From Cyanophora paradoxa (lineage: Eukaryota; Glaucocystophyceae; Cyanophorales; Cyanophoraceae), in NCBI GenBank assembly GCA_004431415.1, contig QPMI01000152.1, positions 1 to 64,000 on the forward strand: a DNA stretch of 64,000 nt, read 5' to 3'. Below are positions 23,401-31,918 of this stretch, in pieces (the first letter of the stretch is position 1; each line of letters starts with the position of its first letter). The notes beneath the pieces were generated by a model. The model worked only from the letters and a program-made list of their open reading frames with translations, was not told where the DNA came from and did no database searches. A program made the translations under genes and the position numbers.

Positions 23401-26248
23401 CGCCATGTCGCGCCCCTCCTCCAGGCCCTCGACCTCGGCGTCGGACCAGACCCAGCGCCCCTCCAGGAAGTTGAAGCGCAGCGCGCTCCGCTCCTGAAGC
23501 ACCCGCAGGAACTGCAGCTGCGCCCACACGGCCGAGGCGGCGCCCGCGCTCGGACCGGGCCGGAGCCGGAGGCCTAGGCCTGGGGGCCGCGCGCCGCGCC
23601 GCACCGCGTGGAGCGGGTTGCCGTTGGTCTTGCGGAGCACGATGGAGGCGAGGGAGGCGATGCGGGCGTCGCCCTCGGGGGTCCCCATCTGCCGCCCGCG
23701 TCGCCCGCGATCGCGACCGACGGCGGCGCGGCGGGGCGGGAGGGGGCGGGGCGGCAGGGGGCGGGGCGCACGGCGTCGGCGATGAGGCGGCGGCACTCGT
23801 CGAGCCCGATCGGCGCGAGCTGCCAGCGCGGCCGCTCGGGCGGCGTCCAAACGGGGCGGGAGGGGCGGGGAGGGCGGACGGTGAGGTCGACGTCGTCGGG
23901 GCAGGCGCGGCGGGCGAGGAAGTCGCCGGTCGGGTGCCCCGCCCCCGCCTCGCCCTCGCGCAGGGTGAGGCAGAGGAGCAGGGGCACGCCCCCGGCGAGG
24001 AGGTGCTCGGCCAGGCTCAGCGTCTCCTGCTCCGCCCACTGCACGTCGTCCAGCAGCACCACAACGGGCCGCCACCCCGCCCGCCCCTCCCGCCCGCCCC
24101 GGCCCCGCCGCCAGCGCCTGCGCGCCCCGCGTCGCGTCGGCGCGGGGGAGCGGGGGCGTCGGCCGAACCTGGAAGAGGCGGGTGAAGACGAGCTTGAAGC
24201 GCGCCTGCGTCTCCGAGGGCGGCAGCTCCGGCAGCGGCGGCAGGCCCTGCGCCCCGCTTGAGCCCTCGCGATCGGCGGGGCCCCGTCTGCGGCCGGCGCA
24301 CCGATCCGAGGAGCAGCTTGGCGGCCGGCGCGACGTCGACGAGCAGCCGCGCGTTGTCCTGTGCGAACGCTCGGCGCCGCGCACGGACCGAAGCGGATCC
24401 GGAGGCGGCGGGCGGGCGGGGCGCACGCCGAGGGACTCGAGCAGCGCCGCCCGCCAGCGCTCCGCCTCCGCCGCCGGCTGCGCCAGCAGCTGCGCCCCGC
24501 CCGCGCCGCCTCGGAAGACGGCGCCGGGGCGGGGCGGGGCGGGTCGGGGTCGAGGGGCCGCGCCTGCCCGACGAGGTCGTTGAGGGCGCGGAACCAGACG
24601 CTGTAGGGCCCCGGTTGTACTGCGCCCCCGCGCCCGCGCTCGCGCTCGCGCCTCTCGGCGGGGCGGGGCGGGTGGGCGGGTGGGGCGTGCCTGGTCGGCC
24701 TTGCCGGCGACGAAGAAGGAGGCGAGGCCGTCGGCGAGGGCGCGGCGCCCCACCTCCCGCGCCAGGTACGTCTTCCCCGAGCCCCTGCGCTCGCCGTGAG
24801 CCGCCTCGCGCCCCGCGCGCCCCGGGCCGCGTGCAGGGCGCACGGGGAGCCGCGGACGACGACGAGGGGGGGCGGGAGCGTGGCGTGGAGGTGCCGGCAC
24901 GCCGCCAGCGCCCGCTGCAGGTCCGCCCCGCGCCCGTACAGCGCCCTTCCGGCAGCACCAGCCGCGCCCTAGCCCGCCAGTGAGCCGGCGGAGGGCGGGG
25001 GTGGGGGGGGGATAGAGGGGGTGGGGGGGGGGTGGGGGGGTGGGGTGGGGGTTGGGGGGGGGGGGGGGTGGGGGGGGGGTGGGGGGGTCGGGGCGGCGTG
25101 GCGCGCCGGTGGTCCTTAGCGCCGAGCGCGAAGGGCGCAACGTCGCCCGTCCGCCGCAGCTCCTCGCGGCAGCTGGGGCGAGGGTCGGCCCGAGCGGGCT
25201 AGAGGGCCCGGGGCGGGCGGGGCGCACTGGAGGAGGTCGTGCATAAGGCCGTAGGCGCTCTGATAGCGCTCCGACGGCGCCTTCGCCAGCAGCCGCTGCG
25301 CGCCCCGCTCTGTCAGCCCCGTCGGCCCGGGCGGGCGGGGGGCGCGGGCGCCGACCTCGACGATCGCCTCGACGGGCGGCGGCACGGCGCTGTCGTGCGC
25401 GCGCAGCGGCACCGGCCTGCAGGCAGCGGCCCCGGCCTCGGCGGCGGCGCCGGGCGGGGCGGGGGCGGGGCGGGCGGACCGCTTTGCGAGGTGCGCGTGG
25501 ATGACCTCGATGGGGTCGAGCCGGCGAAGGGCGGCCGCCCGCCACCATCTCGTACAGCACCACTGCCGCCCCGCGGCCGTCGGCCCGCCCCGCCCCGCGC
25601 CCCGCCCGCCCGCCCGCCCGCCCGCCCGGGCGGCCCCGCGCACCCCCGTGAGGTACAGATCCGACCGCTCGTCCGGCCCTGCGAGAACGGGCGGCCTCGG
25701 CCTTTGCCTCGGCGGGGCGGGGGCGGGCGGGGCACCCTCGGAGGCGCCCATGCGGCCGGTGAGCTCCGGCGCGGCGTACACGTACGGGTCCAGCGAGGCG
25801 CCGCCCTCCCCGCCCCCGCCCGCCCTCCGCCCCGCCGGCCCCCACCCGCACCTGCACCCCTGCCGCCCCGCCCCGCCCCGTCGCCCGGGCCGGGCCGCCG
25901 CGCGGGGGCGCGGGGCCGGGCCCACCGGCATCGCCCCACGTGACGAAGATGCTCCGGGGCTGCAGAGGGGGCGTCGGGACGGGCGGGCGGGCGGGAGGCG
26001 GGCGAGTGGGAGGCGGGCGGGCCTGGATGGCGCGGAGGAGGAGGCGGCGGTCCTCGGCGGCGAGCCAGGCCTCGCGGGCCACGCCGACCGCCACCTCCAG
26101 CGCCTCCGCCAGCCCCAGCCGGCCCCGCTCCAGCGCCCTGCCCCGGCGCGCGCGCGCGCGGCCGCCCGCTCTCAGCCGGCGGCGGCGACAGCGCTTGAAG
26201 GGTCGGGTTCAGCCTGGCAGGTGCGCACTGTCTCAGGCTCAGCCGCAT
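14462..26248 (-). CDS. Giant hybrid: kinase-like, AAA ATPase, GAF, PAS, histidine kinase, receiver
   Basis: Probable multi-sensor phosphorelay kinase. Domain order matches cyanobacterial and fungal (CHK1/Mak-type) kinase-ATPase-histidine kinases. Visible in order: kinase C-lobe-like segment (26248 to about 25215: YVYAAPELTGRMG, DERSDLYL, VIHAHLAKR); AAA-type ATPase (about 24800-23400) with Walker A GSGKTYLAR, FVAGKADQ, Walker B VVLLDDVQWAE, and NGNPLHAV; helical TPR-like region (about 23000-19450); GAF (about 19000-18000) with AGAQRGFL, GCLYLENRLLRGAFT and SSQLAISVTNARLY; PAS-like (about 17940-17780); HisKA with HDLRTPLNG (about 17130); HATPase with SNAMRYTP, DTGPGIP and GTGLG (16620-16240); receiver with LLVDD, LLDVEMP and FFTKPV (15250-14600). 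Start: ATG at 26246-26248 joins in frame across a 91-nt intron (26138-26228). Stop TGA is 14462-14464. The kinase N-lobe was not found, so the true start may lie further upstream. Confidence 0.8.
18120..18155. repeat. TCGGG pentamer array in an intron of the hybrid kinase
   Basis: Six or seven consecutive TCGGG-type units lie on the + strand, so the transcribed strand carries CCCGA. The array sits in an intron between exons encoding the two halves of the GAF domain. It is not a telomere-like TTAGGG or TTTAGGG repeat. Confidence 0.8.
21355..21775. repeat. 400-nt polypurine tract inside a kinase intron
   Basis: The + strand is almost pure G/A (GGGAGG, GGGGAAGG), so the gene's own transcript has a CCCTCC polypyrimidine stretch. 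It fills most of an intron of roughly 550 nt between the exon ending LFGLIPAR (near 21800) and the exon starting TAYLCGILG (near 21228). Other introns of this gene are about 60-120 nt, so this one is unusually long. Confidence 0.85.
24991..25093. repeat. Runs of 7-17 G, G-quadruplex-prone
   Basis: Near-continuous G on the + strand, broken by single T or A, in an intron of the hybrid kinase between the kinase-like and ATPase parts. Assembly of such runs is unreliable. Confidence 0.85.
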
Positions 26249-27150
26249 GGATTGAGCCGCGGTTCGGTCCGGTCGGGTCAACGTTCGGCGCGGGCGGGAG
26301 CTTGGGCGCCCGCGGCGCCGGCCGCGCCCGGGAATTGTCACCGGCGCGCTCGTACACGCATTTGCATGCAGCCTGCAGCTGCAGCTGTTTATCCCGTTGG
26401 TTCGGGCTCACTGGCTCAGTTCATCGGGAGCTCCGAGCTGAGTACGAGTTCGCCGCGCGCGGTACGGTACAGCTGCGCCGCGGCCGTTACAGCTCGGATC
26501 ACCGCTGTTCGATGCAATCGCGACACGACGAAAGTTACGGGGAGCTGCAGCCGGCTTCGATTGCCAGTCCTAGGTTGAGCTCCGACAAACTTGCCAGCTT
26601 AGGGCGACGCTGGCGCTGCAGCTGCACCCCGCTGGTTGCTCCGGGTATCGGTGATCCTGACTGACGTCGACTTGGTGAGAGGCGTCCGACTCCAGAGTCC
26701 TCCGCGGCGCCCGGCCCCAACTGCAATCAGCAGGTGTAAGGCAGCAGGGGGGTACTCAATCCTTACATGGACGATGAGTCGATGACCGTCCGAAGGTTGG
26801 AACTTCGAATCCGGAAGTGGCCGCCGGGCAGCTTGATCGGACGCTGCTTAAGCTTGAGGAGCCTCGAGCTTGGCCATGGAGGCGCCCAGGCGGCCGCGCG
26901 CCTACCGGTAGCCTATATATAGCTAGGCCTGGGACTCTAGGCTGGGAGGCTTTAGCTAGCGCTGGGCCGGGCGCCGCGCCGGCATCGGCGCGGCGGCGCG
27001 GCGGCCGCCGGGGCAAGCGCTGCCCGGCGGCCGCGGCGCCGGCCGCGATCGTTGCAGTCCGACGCGTACGGTTGCATGCATATGCAAATGCGGGCGGACG
27101 GTCGCAGCTTGATCATGATCGCGAGCTCCGTGGTCGGATCCCAGTCGAGC
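26249..27150. other. Spacer upstream of the hybrid kinase
   Basis: I looked here for exons of the missing kinase N-lobe on the - strand and found none with a glycine loop or VAIK-like lysine. The region holds palindromic words and a GC-rich patch at 26965-27050. It should contain the promoter of the hybrid kinase. Confidence 0.45.
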
Positions 27151-27592
27151 CGCAAGATTGAGCTAGCTATAGCTATAGCATGCGCAGGCTTAAGCACTGC
27201 AGCTGGCAGCGATTTTTACCGTAGACCCGCCTCCACACGCGCCCGGTGCACATGTACTTGCAGACCGAATAGAAATTTCAAACTAAACGAGTGCGGTTCT
27301 CAGAGTCTCGCCTGTACAGAAAATAGATAGCGCGCTCAGACGCGGCCGCGGGAGTCGCGGGCGGCGACGAGGCGGTGCACGAAGAGCGCCTGCGCATGCG
27401 CCGGCGCCCGTGATCAGGCCTCGCCTGCAGCTGCAGCTGGGCCTCGCCCCGGCTCCGAGGCTCCGCAGATTAAAGCTCGAGCGGGGGGCGGGGCCGGGGC
27501 CGGGGCGGGGCGGGCCTCGAGGGCGTTGACGGCGGCGATGGCGGCCGTGAAGAGACCCGAGCGCCACGCCACCCGCCGCGACCGCAAGATTG
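27151..27592. repeat. 442-bp direct repeat, copy 1 (distal)
   Basis: Identical by eye to 27593-28013 through the aligned region. On the - strand it carries a copy of the last two coding exons of the p24 gene with their intron, including its own stop TGA at 27326-27328. It lies downstream of the functional stop, so it is a headless duplicate. Confidence 0.9.
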
Positions 27593-28013
27593 AGCTAGCT
27601 ATAGCTATAGCATGCGCAGGCTTAAGCACTGCAGCTGGCAGCGATTTTTACCGTAGACCCGCCTCCACACGCGCCCGGTGCACATGTACTTGCAGACCGA
27701 ATAGAAATTTCAAACTAAACGAGTGCGGTTCTCAGAGTCTCGCCTGTACAGAAAATAGATAGCGCGCTCAGACGCGGCCGCGGGAGTCGCGGGCGGCGAC
27801 GAGGCGGTGCACGAAGAGCGCCTGCGCATGCGCCGGCGCCCGTGATCAGGCCTCGCCTGCAGCTGCAGCTGGGCCTCGCCCCGGCTCCGAGGCTCCGCAG
27901 ATTAAAGCTCGAGCGGGGGGCGGGGCCGGGGCCGGGGCGGGGCGGGCCTCGAGGGCGTTGACGGCGGCGATGGCGGCCGTGAAGAGACCCGAGCGCCACG
28001 CCACCCGCCGCGA
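27593..28013. repeat. 442-bp direct repeat, copy 2 (proximal, used)
   Basis: Starts CGCAAGATTGAGCTAGC like copy 1 and diverges after ACCCGCCGCGA at 28013. It contains the transmembrane exon and the terminal exon of the p24 gene, joined directly to the upstream exons. Confidence 0.9.
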
Positions 28014-29602
28014 GAACTCCCCCGCCTCTGCCCCGGGCCCCGCGACCAAGCCAAGGAAATTTCAGCTTCTCCAGAATCTTGAGTCGTAGTGCATGCGCAG
28101 CGTCATTAAATAAGCGCACGGCTCCGGAAGCGCTTCTCGCGCAGCCGGTACGTCTCCTGCGATCATGATCAGGGCGCGAAAATCAACTAATGGAATCTGC
28201 GCAAAATTAATTTCGCGGGCCAAATTAAAGACCTGGGTCTGGGTCACGTTTCGCAGCCGGTACCAGATGAAATCCACGCTCCTGCTCGCGGCAGTAATTA
28301 TAAAAATTCAAGGACGCTCGGGTCATCTAGATCTGCGCTGCCCCTCGCGCTCCCCATGAGGTTGGCTTCTTCATCTGCATGCGCGAAAAATCAAGGAGGA
28401 AGCAAAACAAAGAACGAGACACTGAAGAAAGAATTCCGTCGAAAACTAGCGCGTTCACCGGAGAACTCGTGGCGGAGGGAGACGGCGCCGGGGCCGCGGG
28501 CGGGGGCGCCGGCGGCCTGGTCGCCGGGCGAGGAGACGTAGAGGTGGAGGTGCACCAGCTTGCTCGACATCGGCGACGCCGCGTTGCTGCGCGCGCGGCC
28601 CGAGTCAAACTGGAGGCAAGGGACCCCGAGCGCGAGCGCCGGCGCGCCTGAAGAGGATCGAGTGCGGCCCCGCCTGGCGCGCCTGCGCCACGAAGGCCCC
28701 GTCCCGCCTGCCCGCGCGGCGCGCGCGGGGCGTCGATGTAGATTAAATATCGCCGCCTTCAAAAGCAGATATGTTTGCGAGCAGCGAAATTCTCGAAGGG
28801 CACCCGGTAAATTCGTACAGGACGACGCCGTTGGGATCCCTGCCGCGAAGACAGTCGTCACCGCAATTTATTGCTCGCTCAATTTGAAATGCGCGCCTGA
28901 CTTCCACGCGGGCATCCAGCAGGCCGCCCCTTGCGACCGACCTGCGTTTCGCGCACCAAATTAAAGCTTAGCCTCCGAATCCCGCTCTGGTCCAAAAAAT
29001 TGCAGAGTTCGAATTCAGACCAGGATGCCTCGATTTTGTCTCCGGCTTGCACTGCGCGCGCGCATGCCCCCGGCAAATTTTTTAAATCGAACGACCGTCA
29101 CCAACGATATCGATACCGCACCATCGACGTAGAACCTGGCCATGAGCGGCGTGATCGGATTGCGAAAAGCGGCCGCCGCAAAAACGTTCAAATTTGTGCG
29201 CAGACGGGGGCGGCGCGCGCGCAACGATGAGAGTTGCAAATCGAAGCCTTGAAGTCCTATCGATAGTCTACGTATGGCGTGCGCACGCACCACTCTTCGC
29301 CCTTTGGCTTCTGCAAAGCGAACGTCAGTCGTATTTTTGCGGCTAATTATGTAGAGCGCGTGAAGCTTAAGAGGAAGCGGGCGCGGTTGAAATTTCGGCC
29401 GCGGGCGGGCGCGCACGATCTCGAAAGAGAGCCGCTTGAGCTCGCCGGCATCGCGCGGGCCCGGCCCGCGCGTGACGCCGACCGCCATCACGAGCCCCGG
29501 GCCCGGCGGCGGGTGCGCGCTCGAGGCGAGCGCGGGGGCGAGCAGGAAGGCCGCGCAGAGCCCCGCGGCGAGGATCCACCGCAAAAACGCGCTCGGACTC
29601 AT
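27768..29602 (-). CDS. p24/TMED family cargo receptor (GOLD domain)
   Basis: Type I membrane protein expected to cycle between ER and Golgi as a COPI/COPII cargo receptor. Exon 1 (29417-29602) encodes a clear signal peptide ending near ALASSAH, then ELKRLSFEI. GOLD-domain exons follow on the - strand: AGDKIEASW, GGLLDARVEV, DPNGVVLYEFTG, DGAFVAQARQAGPHSILFS and SPMSSKLVHLHLYV. Next come a membrane-proximal helix (ETYRLREKRFRS), a transmembrane exon (RRVAWRSGLFTAAIAAV) and a short tail ALFVHRLVAARDSRGRV, stop TGA 27768-27770. The tail lacks an obvious dilysine or diphenylalanine coat motif. At least three introns use GC donors after AG. Two middle exons between about 28440 and 28150 are uncertain. 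The last two exons are duplicated downstream. Confidence 0.8.
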
Positions 29603-30597
29603 TTCCGTGGTCTGCGAGGCGAGCGGCTGCAGATAGATCTAGACCGTCGGAACGCGCACGCTTGCGAAAATGGCCTCGAATTAACTACGAGATCGCGAGC
29701 GGTGGTGATGATTCGCCTGCGCTGAAGGTTGATATTGCTTGCCCTGCTCAGCGGCTTGCTCTTGTCAATTTTCGCGCGCGGCTGCTTGCCAAAAGTTGAT
29801 CACAACTCAGCGGCTTCGATCTGGTGGTGATGGATGAGCCGTTATTCGTGACCGGAATTAACCGCCGCGATCATGATCGCGAGTTTGGAGCGCGAGTTCA
29901 AATATTAATTCGATTTCCCCTCTCCCCTCTATATCTAGATCTCCTCCTCGAACTGCCGGCGCCGGCGCCTCTCCTTATCACACTTCGTGTCAAGCTCTCC
30001 CCCTGAAAACCGCCTCTCCCCGCCCCCCGTACGCGATTCGCGCATCTGCCGCAGCTTCGATCAAATTTATTCGCCGCCTGCAGGAGGCCTCCATCGCATC
30101 CCGATCGCGTACGGGGGGCCTCTGAGGGCCCGGGCGACCGTCGGACGGAAGCCGCTTCCGCGGTGGATGGCCATGGCGGGCTGGGCCCATATGCATGAGC
30201 CGGCCCGCGGCGGAGCCCTGTTTCTAAAGCTTAAGGGGCCGGGAGGAAAGTGATATCATGAGTCACAGTGAGCCGGAGCCCGTCTCAGGCTCATGATCTC
30301 ACTTATAGCTATATAGCTATAGTGAGACCCGTCGCGTTGTAGTTTTGTCTTCAGCCTAGGGCTGTTTGTGTCTCTAAGCGGGCAAGCCCCATAAACATAG
30401 CTTAGTCACACACTCTGCGTGTATTTACAGCACACAAAAACGGCGAAACCCAATTCGAAATGCATCGCGCAAGAAAATGGCGAGCTCTGTATACGCAATA
30501 ATTACAGCTGCAGCTGGCGGGATCGGCGACTCTGAGGGGGCCCCGGGCCGAGAGGGGCCGCGCCGCGGGGCCGCAGGTGCAGGGACTCGCTGGCGTC
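29603..30597. other. Spacer between p24 start and CutC end
   Basis: No gene seen. Only short frames occur. It contains the p24 promoter side and the CutC 3' untranslated region, plus a near-perfect palindrome at 30297-30327. Confidence 0.5.
30297..30327. repeat. 31-bp near-perfect palindrome
   Basis: TCTCACT (30297-30303) pairs with AGTGAGA (30321-30327). The inside is a perfect 16-bp palindrome, ATAGCTATATAGCTAT, preceded by a single bulged T. It is one of many AGCTAT-type palindromes in the spacers. Confidence 0.8.
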
Positions 30598-31789
30598 TCA
30601 GAGCTTGTTGAGCTTGTCGCGCATGGAGCGGACGGCCTCTGGGTCGCAGACGAGGCGGACGTACTCGTCGCTGCCGGGGCGGCCCATGGGCACCCCGGGG
30701 GCCCGGTGCTCCATCTTGGAGGGCACGGCGTGGCGCGCCGAGGCGTGCACCTGCGAGACGCCCGTCGCCCGCACCACCTCCTCCACGTTCCCCGGCGTGA
30801 TGCCCGCCCCCGCCACCACCTCGATCCGCCCCGCCGCCTTCTCTGCGCCCCGCTGAGCTCGGGGGGCGGGCCCGGGGGCACGGCGCGGGGCGCGCGGGGC
30901 ACCCTGGAGGGCCTTGATGGTGGCGGCGCCGGCGAGGGCCGATTCCTTCTGCCCGCTCGTGAGCACCCGCCGCACCCCGATCCGCACCAGCGCCTCCAGC
31001 GCTGCTCAGGAGCTCAGGCGAGGCGCGGGGGCAGGCGGGCGGGGCGGGGCGGGGCTCGCCTTCGAACGGATCGCGCGTCAGGTCGAAGGCGCGGTGGAAG
31101 CAGACGGGGAGCGGCGCCGCCATCTTCACCAGCTCCGCCGTCCGCGCCGCGTCCACCCGCCCGTCCGCGGAGAGGATCCTGCCGGCCGCCCCCCGCGTCA
31201 GAGGCCGGCCGGCGGCGCGGGAGGGAAGCGGGGGCGGGGGCGGTGGCGGGGGCGGGCGGACCCGACGGCGAAGCCGCGGGCGCCGGCGGCCTTGGCGTGG
31301 TCGAGGTCCTTCTTCATCACCTCGAACTCCTCCGGCGAGTAGAGGAAGTCCTGCGCGGCGCCCCGCGAGCTCAGCGCCGGCGACCCGGCCGCGGGCGCGC
31401 GCCGCTCTAGATCTGCCGCGCGCTGGGCGCTCCCTAGCTCGCTCCGTGCATCTAGAGCGACGATCGGGTTCGCGTATGCAGCGCTGCAGCTATCTGGCAA
31501 GGCCGGCGGGCGAGATATCTCACGCACTCCAGGCCGCGGCCGGATCATGGCGACGACATCCGCGTCCGGAAGACGCGATGTGACGAGGCTGAGGAGCCCG
31601 TGCGAGGGAGTTAGACCTGCCGCATGCGCAAGCTCAGCATGATCGGGCAGCGAAAGGGCCAGCTCAAGACCGACCTCCCTCTGTCAAGGCACTGCACAGC
31701 TCAAGTCGGTCCGCTCCTTTCTTGTCCGCCGCCAGCGCCGACTCGACCGAGTCGACACAGATCTCCAGCGCGGGCACCTCACTAGACAT
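30598..31789 (-). CDS. CUTC: CutC family copper homeostasis protein, 251 aa
   Basis: Six exons join perfectly in frame: 31789-31675, 31616-31528, 31350-31262, 31178-31060, 31001-30903 and 30842-30598, totalling 756 nt including the stop. The protein starts [14 protein letters not shown] and shows the CutC TIM-barrel landmarks [61 protein letters not shown] and [10 protein letters not shown]. Length matches the family (about 250 aa). CutC proteins are linked to copper tolerance in bacteria and bind Cu(I) in humans; no enzymatic reaction is established. It has no targeting signal, so it is likely cytosolic. The fourth intron has a GC donor (GAAG then GCGAGC). It is divergently paired with the C2CD3-like gene. 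Confidence 0.92.
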
Positions 31790-31918
31790 TTCTGATCGGT
31801 ACGCGTGCGGTGTATGTGCCCAGGTTGATACGACAGAAGGATCGCAGGCCGATCTGTTTGCTGGCTCGCGGGGTACAAGAAGCCCGAAACTCTCTACCCG
31901 GGCAAAACGCGCGGGAGA
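31790..31918. promoter_or_regulatory. Short divergent intergenic region, likely bidirectional promoter
   Basis: Only 129 bp separate the ATG of CutC (-) from the proposed ATG of the C2CD3-like gene (+). Both promoters and both 5' leaders must fit here or overlap the genes. I see no TATA box. The sequence is moderately GC-rich with GTACGCG and GGGTACA words. Confidence 0.6.

Noticed and set aside
23059-26094. A single open frame of about 1000 codons on the - strand
   Set aside because: It reads through many introns with CCCCG arrays. Only parts (VVLYEMVAGG, GSGKTYLAR and others) are real exons of the hybrid kinase.
26535-26726. Short - strand frame as the missing kinase N-lobe
   Set aside because: It has no glycine loop, conserved Lys or helix C pattern, and no splice donor leading into the kinase-like exons.
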